DNA of 64,000 nt from Streptomyces davaonensis JCM 4913 (GTDB lineage: Bacteria > Actinomycetota > Actinomycetes > Streptomycetales > Streptomycetaceae). A model generated the notes under the pieces. That model was not told where the DNA came from. It did not search any database and saw nothing but the letters and a program-made list of their open reading frames with translations. Shown here one piece after another: positions 49,896-57,966 of this stretch (position 1 is the stretch's first letter; each line of letters opens with the position of its first letter). The stretch is from the NCBI RefSeq assembly GCF_000349325.1, contig NC_020504.1:620001-684000 (forward strand). The letters are read 5' to 3'. A program made the translations under genes and the position numbers.

Positions 49896-51005
49896 ATGGC
49901 ACGCCGGCTTCTCGTCGCGGTCCTCGCCGCCGCCATGACCCTTGTGGGCCTCTTGAGTTCGGCCGCGGCGGAGGACCAGTCCTGGCAGCACGTCCCGGTC
50001 CCGGCAGGTGTACGTCCCCAGGCCGCCCTCAACGAGGCCGTGGCCGTGGGGCCGACCCGGGCGTGGGCGGTGGGTGCCGATGCCGTCGGGCGCGAGGCGC
50101 CGGGCTTCCCGTTGATGCTGCGCTGGGACGGAACCTCCTGGCAGCGCCAGAGCCTGCCCGGGGCCGGCTGGCAGGGCGAGTTGCTGTCCGTCGCCGCGAG
50201 CTCACCGACGGCCCTCTGGGCGGTCGGCCGCGACACGGCGGGCGGTGCCCGACTGCTGCGTTCCGACGGCATCGCCTGGTCCGAGAGCCGACCGCCGCGC
50301 GGTGTCGTGCTGACCAAGGTCGCCTCCGGCGGAGGTGAGACCTGGCTGATCGGTTCGCGGGACGGCGTACAGGCGCTGCTGCGCTGGGACGGGCGCGGCT
50401 GGCGGGATCTTCCGGTGCCGCCGGGAGCCGTGTACGGCCTGCACATCCTGTCGGCCGATGATGTCTGGGCCGCGGGCGCCACCAACACCGGTGCGGCCGT
50501 GTCGCATTGGAACGGGGAGGCGTGGCAGCAGACGATCGTGGACGGCTTCCCGCGCTCGGCCGTGGGCAGTGTGCTGGCCGTCTCCCCCACCGAGGTGTGG
50601 GCGGGTGGCACGGCCGGGTTCGTCGGTGGCCCTCCCGGCCGGCCGATCCCGCCCCTGCTGGTCCGCTTCGACGGGCAGGCGTGGAACCGGGTGTCCGTGC
50701 CCGCCGACTTCGGTTCGGTCACCGGACTCGTGCCCGCCGCCTCCGGCGAGCTGGCCTGGGTCTCGATGGCCCGCTCGCAGAAGTGGGGCCCACCAGGCAG
50801 CACTCCCCCGCTCGTCCCGGGACCGGACTTCCTCGCCTGGAACGGGCAGACCTTCGCCGAGTACAGCGAACCGGCCGTGCCCGGGGAAGGTGACTCCCGC
50901 ACGCTGAATCCGACGCCGGTACCGGGCACGGCATCGGTGTGGTCGGTCGGCCGGGCCGACGGCCCCGAGAACACCTTCGCGCCACGGATCCTGCGGTTCG
51001 GCTGA
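49896..51005 (+). CDS. Secreted WAVG-repeat (propeller-like) protein
   Basis: The 369-residue protein has a signal peptide (LLVAVLAAAMTLVGLLSSAAA). At least six blades carry the motif (RAWAVGADA, ALWAVGRDT, DDVWAAGAT, TEVWAGGTA, SVWSVGRAD), each followed by 'L-R-W-D-G-x-x-W'. It is in an operon with 48799-49893 and shares its design with the lipoprotein at 718. No active-site residues can be named. A role in binding surface or extracellular ligands is an inference. Confidence 0.8.
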   Translation: MARRLLVAVLAAAMTLVGLLSSAAAEDQSWQHVPVPAGVRPQAALNEAVAVGPTRAWAVGADAVGREAPGFPLMLRWDGTSWQRQSLPGAGWQGELLSVAASSPTALWAVGRDTAGGARLLRSDGIAWSESRPPRGVVLTKVASGGGETWLIGSRDGVQALLRWDGRGWRDLPVPPGAVYGLHILSADDVWAAGATNTGAAVSHWNGEAWQQTIVDGFPRSAVGSVLAVSPTEVWAGGTAGFVGGPPGRPIPPLLVRFDGQAWNRVSVPADFGSVTGLVPAASGELAWVSMARSQKWGPPGSTPPLVPGPDFLAWNGQTFAEYSEPAVPGEGDSRTLNPTPVPGTASVWSVGRADGPENTFAPRILRFG

Positions 51006-51082
51006 CTTCGTGGGTGGGGCAATCCCAGGGCCACCACCCGGCTGCGACACTGTTCGTGCAGCTCAACCCGGAGGAGGCCCCG

Positions 51083-51421
51083 ATGACGAACCGAGCCCGC
51101 CCGCGCGTGCACCTGCTCACCGGCGGCCCCGCCTGGGAAGTACGCAGGGCCATGCCCGAGCAGCCCGGCTTCTCCAAGCGGCAGAAGGAGGCTCGCAAGC
51201 CCCTCCTCCAGGCCATGAGTCAGCTGAGCGAGGCCGTGAAGCGGCGGAACTGGCGCGCCGCCCGCGCCGCCCGAGCGGCCGCCTGGGACGAGGTCGACAA
51301 GCTCATCCCGGATCTGACGCGGGAGGAGCGGAAGATGCTGTGGAAGTACAAACAGCAGATAGCCGCGGGCGAATCCCGCGATCGGCTCCGCTCGAGCCGA
51401 CCTGACCGCAGCCAGAACTGA
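51083..51421 (+). CDS. Small basic helical protein
   Basis: The 112-residue protein is behind a strong GGAGGAGG. It is rich in arginine and lysine (FSKRQKEARKPLLQAMSQLSEAVKRRNWRAARAARAAAW; REERKMLWKYKQQIAAGESRDRLRSS), suggesting nucleic-acid or protein binding. No family is recognised. A longer in-frame start upstream is rejected because of this ribosome site. Confidence 0.65.
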   Translation: MTNRARPRVHLLTGGPAWEVRRAMPEQPGFSKRQKEARKPLLQAMSQLSEAVKRRNWRAARAARAAAWDEVDKLIPDLTREERKMLWKYKQQIAAGESRDRLRSSRPDRSQN

Positions 51422-51440
51422 GTGGATGCTCCCTGAGCGG

Positions 51441-52097
51441 CTATGCCCGAGGTGTGCCGTCCCAACGCCACTTGGTCAGGCGGGGATGGCCGGGCAGTTC
51501 GGCGCGTCCTGTGGCCCACAGCAGGGTGGGCCAGGGGTCCGTGGACTCAGGCGCGTTGGGAAACAGGCGGGTGAGTACCCGCGAGCACAGGTCGGCGGGC
51601 GGATTCCAGTCGAGCCCGAGCCCTTCGGCCAGGTCGTGCGTGTGCACCAGGGTCTCCACGATCCCCATCGCGGCGAAGCCCTCGGCGTCCGAGGCGCCGA
51701 AGACATGGTGGGCGCGCACCTGCGGGGGCGTCGTACGCACCATCGCGACAAGCAGCGCGCCAGTCGCTTCCAGCACCTGCAACAGCCCGACGGGCCCGGC
51801 CTCACGGTCGGCGTGAATCGCGTTCGCGGGGCCGCCGGGGCGCCGCCTCTCCCACGCGAACGGCACGTCGCCACCCTCGGCCAGTGTTCTGGGGCCCAGT
51901 TGCGCGGCGTAGGAGAAGAGGTCGTCGCTGAGATGCTCGACGGTCTCCCAGCAATCCCACTCCAGCGAGCCCGCCTTTACGTCCCACGCGGCCGGGGGCG
52001 CCTTGCGAAGGACTTCCAGAGCGAGTCGCACGGCAAGGTCGAGGTCGTCCGCGGTGACAGGGGACGAGGAGGAGGCGGTCTCGGATGATCGGGACAT
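51441..52097 (-). CDS. Mycothiol-dependent/DinB-like maleylpyruvate isomerase-family protein
   Basis: The 218-residue protein contains WDCWETVEHLSDDLFSYAAQL, the metal-site helix of the DinB/MPI fold, with H in EHLSDD. MGIVETLVHTHDLAEGLGLDW supplies the other histidines. It resembles TIGR03083-type proteins. The function is unknown; many use mycothiol. ATG 52097 (MSRSSET) is chosen over upstream in-frame codons in low-bias DNA. The 180 bases between it and the MBL gene hold nothing clear. Confidence 0.78.
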   Translation of the reverse strand: MSRSSETASSSSPVTADDLDLAVRLALEVLRKAPPAAWDVKAGSLEWDCWETVEHLSDDLFSYAAQLGPRTLAEGGDVPFAWERRRPGGPANAIHADREAGPVGLLQVLEATGALLVAMVRTTPPQVRAHHVFGASDAEGFAAMGIVETLVHTHDLAEGLGLDWNPPADLCSRVLTRLFPNAPESTDPWPTLLWATGRAELPGHPRLTKWRWDGTPRA

Positions 52098-52277
52098 GGC
52101 AGAACCGTATCCGTCGCTCACCGAGCCCAGCGAACCCAATTTCCCTGTGTCCGGTCCTCTTGGCTTCCCGCTGGTACTCCCGAGCCTCGAAGCACAAGGC
52201 AGGCGGGTCGACCTCGTCCTCGTCGGAGTTGCGCCGGCCGTACCAGAGCACGTCGGCCAGGATGGCCCTGTCGTCGA

Positions 52278-52994
52278 TCAGCGCTGGGACCGGGCGTCGC
52301 CCGAATTCCTCTGAAGGCGTTCGAGGAACAGGTGGAAGTCCTCGGCCCGGGCTCCGGTGAGTGGGGAACCGTGGGCGAAGGCGATCGTGCGCAGGTCTGG
52401 CGGAAGTGCGGTGAGAGCGGCGGGGCGTAGGGCGGGGGCGGCGGCCAGGGCCGCGGGGCCGAGGGTGAGGCTGCCGCGGTGGAAGACGGCGTCGCCCAAC
52501 AGGGCGGTGTGGGTGGGTTCGTGGAGCAGGGCGATGTGGCCGGGCGTGTGACCGGGGGTGTGGATGACGCGCAGTCCGTCGGAGTCGTCGATGGGGTCCC
52601 CGTCCGTCACGGTCGCGTCGGCTGTGAACGGGGTCCAGCGGAGCTTGGGGAGACGGTCGAGGAGACGGCCCACGCTGCCGGACCGGCCCTCCCGGGGCAC
52701 ACGGCCGGCTTTAAGCCACGGATGGTCCGCGGGGTGGATGAGAATCTGCGCGCCGGTGAGGTCGCGCAGCTCGGCGGCGCCTTGGACGTGGTCGGGGTGG
52801 GCGTGGGTGAGGACGACCCGGCGGATGTCGGAGAGTTTGCGGCCGAGGTCTGCCACGGCGGTGAGCAGGGTGGCGGGGGCCGACGCCCAGCCGACGTCGA
52901 CGAGGGTGAAGCCGTCGTCACCCGCGATGAGGAAGGCGTTGTCCCGCCGGGTGGTGGCGATCTGGGTGATGCCTGGAGCGATGTCGCGGTGCAT
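52278..52994 (-). CDS. Metallo-beta-lactamase-fold hydrolase
   Basis: The 238-residue protein has the MBL signature VVLTHAHPDHVQGAAEL (H-x-H-x-D-H) at about residues 62-70. GHTPGHIALLHEP (next histidine) and TALLGDAVFHRG (bridging aspartate) follow, and AFAHGSPLTG is the late histidine. It binds two metal ions. It follows the aconitase-like small subunit after a hairpin, so it may be a separate or partly read-through gene. The substrate could be a thioester or lactone of the pathway (inference). Confidence 0.85.
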   Translation of the reverse strand: MHRDIAPGITQIATTRRDNAFLIAGDDGFTLVDVGWASAPATLLTAVADLGRKLSDIRRVVLTHAHPDHVQGAAELRDLTGAQILIHPADHPWLKAGRVPREGRSGSVGRLLDRLPKLRWTPFTADATVTDGDPIDDSDGLRVIHTPGHTPGHIALLHEPTHTALLGDAVFHRGSLTLGPAALAAAPALRPAALTALPPDLRTIAFAHGSPLTGARAEDFHLFLERLQRNSGDARSQR

Positions 52995-53014
52995 GTCAGG
53001 TCCGTGGGTGTGCG

Positions 53015-53041
53015 GGCGGGGGCCGATACCCGGCCCCCGCC
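53015..53041. terminator. Hairpin at the end of the aconitase-like operon
   Basis: A perfect 11-bp G/C stem, GGCGGGGGCCG with CGGCCCCCGCC, closes a 5-base loop. It lies between the small-subunit stop (53049) and the MBL start (52994). It may end the operon partly. Confidence 0.6.
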
Positions 53042-53048
53042 GTCGGGC

Positions 53049-53555
53049 TCAGGTCGGGACGGGTACGTAGCCTTCGCGGGCGAGTTTGGGGAGGATGCCG
53101 CCCGCGGCGAGGATCTCCAGGACAAGCGGGGGCAGGGCTCCGCCCTGGAGGCGGGCGCCGGAGGCGTCGTTCTCGACCCAGCCTTCAGCGACGTCCAGGT
53201 GCATGAGGTCGCCGTCCCGGAAGGCCTCGGCGACTCCGGGAACGGTGAGCGCGGGGAGTCCGTGGTTGATGCAGTTGCGCAGGAAGAGTGAGTTGAACTC
53301 CTCCGCGACGAGTGCGGCAACGCCGAGTTCCCGGAAGAGCGCGGCCACCGGGCGCGAGGAGCCCAGGCCGAAGTTGCGTCCGGCCACCACGATGTCTCCC
53401 GGCTGTACCTCGTCGGTCCAGCCGGGTCGCAGCTCGTAGAAGATGTGCCGAGCGGCTTCGGGTACCGGCAGTTTCATGGCGAAGGCCGGGTACATGGCGT
53501 CCGTCGTGACGGAGTCGCCGACGACCCAGACGTGGCCGGTGAGGTGGGTGTCCAT
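53049..53555 (-). CDS. Aconitase-superfamily small subunit (LeuD/DmdB-like)
   Basis: The 168-residue protein is the swivel domain of a two-subunit hydro-lyase. It has [18 protein letters not shown] at the N-terminus, [53 protein letters not shown] as the substrate-binding loop (G-S-S-R with the conserved arginine) and a C-terminal [16 protein letters not shown]. Its ATG overlaps the large-subunit stop by one base (TGATG). It pairs with the next gene to hydrate or isomerise a hydroxy-acid. Confidence 0.85.
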   Translation of the reverse strand: MDTHLTGHVWVVGDSVTTDAMYPAFAMKLPVPEAARHIFYELRPGWTDEVQPGDIVVAGRNFGLGSSRPVAALFRELGVAALVAEEFNSLFLRNCINHGLPALTVPGVAEAFRDGDLMHLDVAEGWVENDASGARLQGGALPPLVLEILAAGGILPKLAREGYVPVPT

Positions 53556-54808
53556 CAGTTCCTCGCTCCTCGCGGGTCGGTGACGTGTCCGGCCAGGGCG
53601 GAGGCGGCGACCGTGGCGGGCGAGGCCATGTAGATCTCCGCTTCGGGACTGCCCATGCGGCCGGTGAAGTTGCGGGTGGAGGAGGTCAGACAGACCTCTC
53701 CAGGGGCGAGCAGGCCCATGTGGTAGCCGAAGCAGGCGCCGCAGGTGGAGTTGGTGACGACGGCTCCGGCGTCGGTCAGGTCCTGGAGGTATCCGGCCTT
53801 CAGCGCGTCCGCGTAGACCCGCTGGGAGGCGGGGGTGACCAGGAGACGGACCCCGGGCGCGACCTTGTGGCCGCGTACGATCTCGGCCGCGATCCGCAGA
53901 TCTTCCAACTGGCCGTTGGCACAGGAGCCGATGAAGCACTGGTTGACCGGGCGCCGCTCGATCGCGGAGACCGGCAGAGCGTTGTGGCTGACCGTGCCGG
54001 GGCGGGCGACGTAGGGCTCGAGCCGGGACAGGTCGACGGTGCGCACTGCCGCATAGGTCGCGTCGGGGTCCGGGGCGGCGGCCTGGTAGGTGCCTTCGGG
54101 GGCGCCGTGGGCGGCGAGGAAGTCACGGGCGAGATCGTCGATCGGGAAGGTGGAGAAGTCCGCGGATATCTCGGCGCCTTGGGTGGCGATGGTGCGCCGG
54201 TCGTTCATCGGGACGGACGCCAGGCCGGGTCCGCCGTATTCGAGGTTGCTGTTGGTGGCGTCGCCGTAGGTGCCGGCGATGTGCAGGAAGATGTCCTTGC
54301 CGGAGACGTGGGCGGGCTTGGTGCCGGTGAATTCGTAGCGGATGGTGGGCGCGATCTGGAACCAGGTCCTGCCGGTGCACAGGATCGAGTAGACCTCTGC
54401 CGGTCCGAGGCCGCGGGCCGCGGTGTTGTAGGCGCCGCCCGCGCAGGTGTGGGAGTCGGTGCAGGCGAGGATCTCGCCCGGGCGGGCCAGGCCGTTCTCG
54501 GCGATGACCTGGTGGCAGATGCCGTGCCGGCCGACGTCGTAGAACTTCTCGATGCCGAAGTCGCGGGCGAAGGCCCGTGCGTGGGTGCCGCCGAGGGCGT
54601 CGTGCACGGAAGGCGCCGGTACGGCGTGGTCCATGATGACGGCGACCTTGTGAGGGTCGTTGATCTTCATGGGCTGGACCCAGCTCGTGGCGAACTGGAG
54701 GTCGATCATGACGGTCATGTCGACGTCGCAGACCACGGTGTCGCCCGGCCCGACCTGGTCCAGGCCCGCTTTGCGGGCGAGGATCTTCTCGATCATGGTC
54801 ATGCCCAT
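53555..54808 (-). CDS. Aconitase-superfamily large subunit (archaeal LeuC/DmdA-like)
   Basis: The 417-residue protein carries the [4Fe-4S] ligands [13 protein letters not shown] and [13 protein letters not shown], the motif [15 protein letters not shown], and [19 protein letters not shown]. Its length fits the shorter archaeal/clostridial group that includes dimethylmalate dehydratase and homoaconitase rather than bacterial leucine biosynthesis. The ATG overlaps the lyase stop by one base. It is the core of a strictly coupled three-gene block. Candidate substrates are dimethylmalate, methylcitrate or citramalate (inference). Confidence 0.87.
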   Translation of the reverse strand: MGMTMIEKILARKAGLDQVGPGDTVVCDVDMTVMIDLQFATSWVQPMKINDPHKVAVIMDHAVPAPSVHDALGGTHARAFARDFGIEKFYDVGRHGICHQVIAENGLARPGEILACTDSHTCAGGAYNTAARGLGPAEVYSILCTGRTWFQIAPTIRYEFTGTKPAHVSGKDIFLHIAGTYGDATNSNLEYGGPGLASVPMNDRRTIATQGAEISADFSTFPIDDLARDFLAAHGAPEGTYQAAAPDPDATYAAVRTVDLSRLEPYVARPGTVSHNALPVSAIERRPVNQCFIGSCANGQLEDLRIAAEIVRGHKVAPGVRLLVTPASQRVYADALKAGYLQDLTDAGAVVTNSTCGACFGYHMGLLAPGEVCLTSSTRNFTGRMGSPEAEIYMASPATVAASALAGHVTDPRGARN

Positions 54809-55683
54809 CAGGCACCGTCCTTGGTGTTGTCGCGGTAGCGCTCACCGACCGCGGACCACTCGCGCAGGCCGACGAGCTCGAACAGGCCCTGGGGCCCGGC
54901 GGTGACGTCGGGCATCGTGCCGCCGAGGCGGCCGAGGGCGTCCAGGCCGTGCAGGACGTAGGGGGCGAGGAGGGCGCCGGGGTGGATGGCGATCCGGTAG
55001 CCGAGGGCGGCGAGCTTGTCGGGGGCGGTGTCGGGGGTGAGCCCGCCCTGAACCATGTTGATGAGCAGCGGCGCCTGGACCGAGCGGGCGATCCGCTCGA
55101 TCTCGTCGAGGTTCTCGGGTGCTTCGACGAAGATGACGTCCGCGCCGACCTCGGCATAGTGGTTGGCCCGGTCGATGGCTTCGTCGATACCGAGCGGTGC
55201 GCGGGCGTCGGTGCGGGCGATGACCAGCAGGTCGGGGTCGGTGCGGGCGTCGAGTGCCGCGGTCAGCTTGACGGTGAACTCGTCGGCGCTGATGAGTTCC
55301 TTGTCGGGCAGGTGCCCGCATTTCTTGGGGAAGGCCTGGTCTTCCAGTTGGATGGCGGCGACGCCGGCCTTCTCGTAGGCGCGCAGGGTGCGGACGACGT
55401 TCATGGGTGCGCCGTAGCCGGTGTCCGCGTCGGCTATGAGGGGGACGTCACCGAGCGCTTCGACGACGACGCGGGCCCGTTCGGTCATCTCGGTCTGGGT
55501 CAGGAGTCCGATGTCGGGCAGGCCGTAGCCGGCCACGGCGACGCCCGCGCCGGTGAGGTATCCGGCCTTGAAGCCGGTGCGGGCGACGAGTGCGGCGGAC
55601 AGCCCGTCGAAGACGCCGGGCGCGGTGATGAGTTCGCCGTCGGCGAGGAGGGCGCGAAGCCTGGATCCTGCGGTGGTGGTCAT
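54808..55683 (-). CDS. ICL/PEP-mutase-superfamily lyase (methylisocitrate or dimethylmalate lyase-like)
   Basis: The 291-residue enzyme has the superfamily motif AFPKKCGHLPDKEL (K-K-C-G-H with the catalytic cysteine) at about 119-132. PLIADADTGYGAPMNV supplies metal-binding aspartates, and LLVIARTDARAPLGIDEAIDRA and LLINMVQGGLTP follow. The length agrees with PrpB and dimethylmalate lyase. It cleaves a C-C bond in a hydroxy-acid, giving pyruvate or succinate and another acid. It starts 18 bases after the PrpD stop and overlaps the large subunit. Confidence 0.87.
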   Translation of the reverse strand: MTTTAGSRLRALLADGELITAPGVFDGLSAALVARTGFKAGYLTGAGVAVAGYGLPDIGLLTQTEMTERARVVVEALGDVPLIADADTGYGAPMNVVRTLRAYEKAGVAAIQLEDQAFPKKCGHLPDKELISADEFTVKLTAALDARTDPDLLVIARTDARAPLGIDEAIDRANHYAEVGADVIFVEAPENLDEIERIARSVQAPLLINMVQGGLTPDTAPDKLAALGYRIAIHPGALLAPYVLHGLDALGRLGGTMPDVTAGPQGLFELVGLREWSAVGERYRDNTKDGA

Positions 55684-55700
55684 GGTGCTTCCCTGGGGGG

Positions 55701-57161
55701 TCAGTCGAGGGCGCCGCGCACGGGGGCGGCGAGGAGGTCGACGAGGTCGGTGATGCTGTCCTGGGCTTCGAGGTCCAGCACGAGCCGCTCGATCTCGGCC
55801 GAGCGTGCGGGGTCGATCACGCGGGCGGTCAGTGCCCGGTACTTGTCGCGGATCTCGGCGTTGGTCAGGGGGTCGTCGGGCCCCCCGTGCGGCTGGTTCA
55901 GCGATCGTGCGACGGTCGTGCCGCCCCGCACGGTCAGCGTGACGCGGGTGTTGTAGCCGGGCTCGGGCCAGGCGGGGTCCTTGGTGTCGTTGTCGAGGTG
56001 GACCTCGGTACGGGCGATCAGCTTCCAGGTGTCGTCGGCGTCGATGCGCGCGTCGTGGAACTGTTCGGGCCGGACGTGGCCGTCGAGGAGGGCCACGGCG
56101 ACGGCGTAGCCGATGTTCATCTGGGCGCCGATGGTCGTCAGCGGTCGTTCGGGAACCCACCAGCCGTGGTGGTAGATGGCTTCGGGGATGTCGATCCGGA
56201 TGCGCTCGACGCTGTCGGCCGACAGGTGGTGCTCGGCCGCGAGCGCGAGGGCCGCGTCGATGGCGGGGTGGAGCCCGCCCATGGCCGCGTGGATCTTGAC
56301 GGTGATCTTCTCGGTGTTCCACACCACGCCCAGGTCCTTGGTGATCTGGGCGGCGTCGGGGTGGTGGCCTTCGCCGAAGGTGGCGAGGAAACCGCCGTAG
56401 GGGCGCTCGAAGACCCTCTTGATGCCGGTGTAGCCGGCCTCGGCCAGGCCCGCGGCGTAGTAGCCGTTGCGGGAGGCGAAGCCGTGGTGCATACGTTTGG
56501 ACATCGCTTCGTACTGGGCTGCCATCAGTCCCGCGGACTGTGTTCCGGCGAGACCCAGGGCGTCCTCGAAACCGGCCGCGTCCAGGCCCCGCAGAGCTGC
56601 GGCGGCGGCAGCTGCGGCGTGAGTGCCGAACACGGAGCCGGAATGCCAGCCGCGCGCGAGCATCTCGGGCCCGTTGAGGGCGAAGCCGACCCGGGGGCCT
56701 ACTTCGAATCCGAGGACGGCGGCCCGCAGGAAGTCGGCTCCGGAGACGGCTGCGGTGTGCGAGGCCGTGGACAGCAGGGCGGGCAGCACGAGCGAGGCGC
56801 TGTGCAGCGGGGCCCGGGGGAAGTAGTCGTCGAGCTCGAAGCCCTGGATGAACGTGCCGTTGAGGACGGCGGCCGCCGGGGCGCTGGTGGTGCGGCCCCA
56901 ACCGATCACGGGGGTCTCGCCCGCCCCCTCCATCGCGAGGACCGCCTCTGCGGCCGTGCGTGACCAGGGGAGCTGGGCTCCGATCAGTGCGCAGCCGAGG
57001 CCGTCGAGCACGAGGTGTGCGGCTCGCTCCCGGACCTGGGCGGGGATCCGGTCCAGCGTGGTGTCCGCCAGCCACGTCGCGAGCCGGCCGGTGGGGCCGT
57101 CGGGAGCGGTGGGGGGACGGTCTGTCGTGGGTGTCGGTGCGGGCACCGAGCTCACCTCCAT
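55701..57161 (-). CDS. MmgE/PrpD-family protein
   Basis: The 486-residue protein has the PrpD layout. The N-terminal helical domain has RERAAHLVLDGLGCALIGA, GWGRTTSAPAAAVLNGTFIQGFELDDYFPRAPLHSASLVLPALLS, GFEVGPRVG and GWHSGSVFGTHAAAAAAA; SKRMHHGFASRNGYYAAGLAEAGYTGIK and a C-terminal HGGPDDPLTNAEIRDKY follow. The family includes 2-methylcitrate dehydratase and cis-aconitate decarboxylase. It is the first gene of the operon with the lyase and the aconitase-like pair. The GntR gene is divergent, 105 bases away. Confidence 0.87.
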   Translation of the reverse strand: MEVSSVPAPTPTTDRPPTAPDGPTGRLATWLADTTLDRIPAQVRERAAHLVLDGLGCALIGAQLPWSRTAAEAVLAMEGAGETPVIGWGRTTSAPAAAVLNGTFIQGFELDDYFPRAPLHSASLVLPALLSTASHTAAVSGADFLRAAVLGFEVGPRVGFALNGPEMLARGWHSGSVFGTHAAAAAAAALRGLDAAGFEDALGLAGTQSAGLMAAQYEAMSKRMHHGFASRNGYYAAGLAEAGYTGIKRVFERPYGGFLATFGEGHHPDAAQITKDLGVVWNTEKITVKIHAAMGGLHPAIDAALALAAEHHLSADSVERIRIDIPEAIYHHGWWVPERPLTTIGAQMNIGYAVAVALLDGHVRPEQFHDARIDADDTWKLIARTEVHLDNDTKDPAWPEPGYNTRVTLTVRGGTTVARSLNQPHGGPDDPLTNAEIRDKYRALTARVIDPARSAEIERLVLDLEAQDSITDLVDLLAAPVRGALD

Positions 57162-57212
57162 CAGTGGGCACCCGGGGCGGGTGCCGGATGTACCTGGGTC
57201 CTCCAGGGATCC

Positions 57213-57240
57213 ACATTAGAATTTATAACATCTAGTTCTG
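57213..57240. promoter_or_regulatory. AT-rich regulatory region between PrpD and GntR
   Basis: The gap contains ATTAGAATTTATAACATC followed by TAGTTCTGTCGA, far richer in A/T than its surroundings. TAGA and TCTA form a short inverted repeat, and TATAAC resembles a -10 box. It lies midway between the divergent start codons and is the likely operator of the GntR protein. Confidence 0.55.
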
Positions 57241-57266
57241 TCGAATGCCTGGCCTAACATGTCGCC

Positions 57267-57959
57267 GTGGCCCTCAAACGAACATCCCTCCCCCGCACCG
57301 CCGAGGCCGTGGCTCTGGCCGAGCTTCGCGACGCGATCGTCCGCGGGGACCTGCCGCCGGGCACCCCGATCCGGCAGACGACCGCCGCCCAGGAACTGGG
57401 GCTGAGCGTGATCCCCGTACGGGAAGCGCTGAAGACCCTGGCCGGCGAGGGGATCGTGCGGTATGTGCCGCAGCGCGGTTACACGGTGACCGAGCTGACG
57501 CCGCAGAGCGTGGACGGGATCTTCCGCATCCGGGAGCTTCTGGAGACAGAAGCCGAGGCCAACGCCTCAGAACGGCTGCGGCCCGAGGATGTCGTCACCA
57601 TGCGCGCCGCCCTGGAGGCGCAGCGTGCCGCGGTCAGGGGCGCCGACGCCCAGGCCGCGATCGCGACCAACAAGCAGTTCCACTTCGCTCTCCTCGATCG
57701 CTGTGACAACGAATGGCTGCTGAAGTTCATCCGGCAGCTGTGGGAAGCGCTCGAACCGCACCGCGCGCTGGCCTACCGCCGGGCTGCCGCCGCGGGTGAC
57801 GCGGCCCGGGGCGAGGCCGTCCTCCGCGAGCACGAGGGGATCGTCACCGCCTTCGAGGCGGGCGACGTCCCGCTGGCTCTGCGTCTGCTCGCGGAGCACC
57901 GCACCGAGGGACGCGCCGACTTCCACCGGCTGCTGTCGGTGGACGGGGCGGCCGGATGA
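57267..57959 (+). CDS. GntR/FadR-family regulator of the hydroxy-acid operon
   Basis: The 230-residue protein has a winged helix (ALAELRDAIVRGDLPPGTPIRQTTAAQELGLSVIPVREALKTLAGEGIVRYVPQRGYTV). An FCD domain follows (FRIRELLETEAEANASERL; NKQFHFALLDRCDNEWLLKFIRQLWEALEPHRAL; EHEGIVTAFEAGDVPLALRLLAEH), whose histidines usually bind a metal and a carboxylic acid. It is divergent from PrpD and probably senses an acid of the pathway. The start is GTG 57267. Confidence 0.88.
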   Translation: MALKRTSLPRTAEAVALAELRDAIVRGDLPPGTPIRQTTAAQELGLSVIPVREALKTLAGEGIVRYVPQRGYTVTELTPQSVDGIFRIRELLETEAEANASERLRPEDVVTMRAALEAQRAAVRGADAQAAIATNKQFHFALLDRCDNEWLLKFIRQLWEALEPHRALAYRRAAAAGDAARGEAVLREHEGIVTAFEAGDVPLALRLLAEHRTEGRADFHRLLSVDGAAG

Positions 57960-57966
57960 TCCGCCG

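Noticed and set aside
53049..54808. LeuC and LeuD of leucine biosynthesis
   Set aside because: The large subunit is shorter than bacterial LeuC and lies in an operon with PrpD and a C-C lyase, with acid-type regulators, so a catabolic role fits better.
55701..57161. Standard methylcitrate cycle (prpBCD)
   Set aside because: No citrate/methylcitrate synthase gene is present, and the coupled aconitase-like pair is not part of the usual set.
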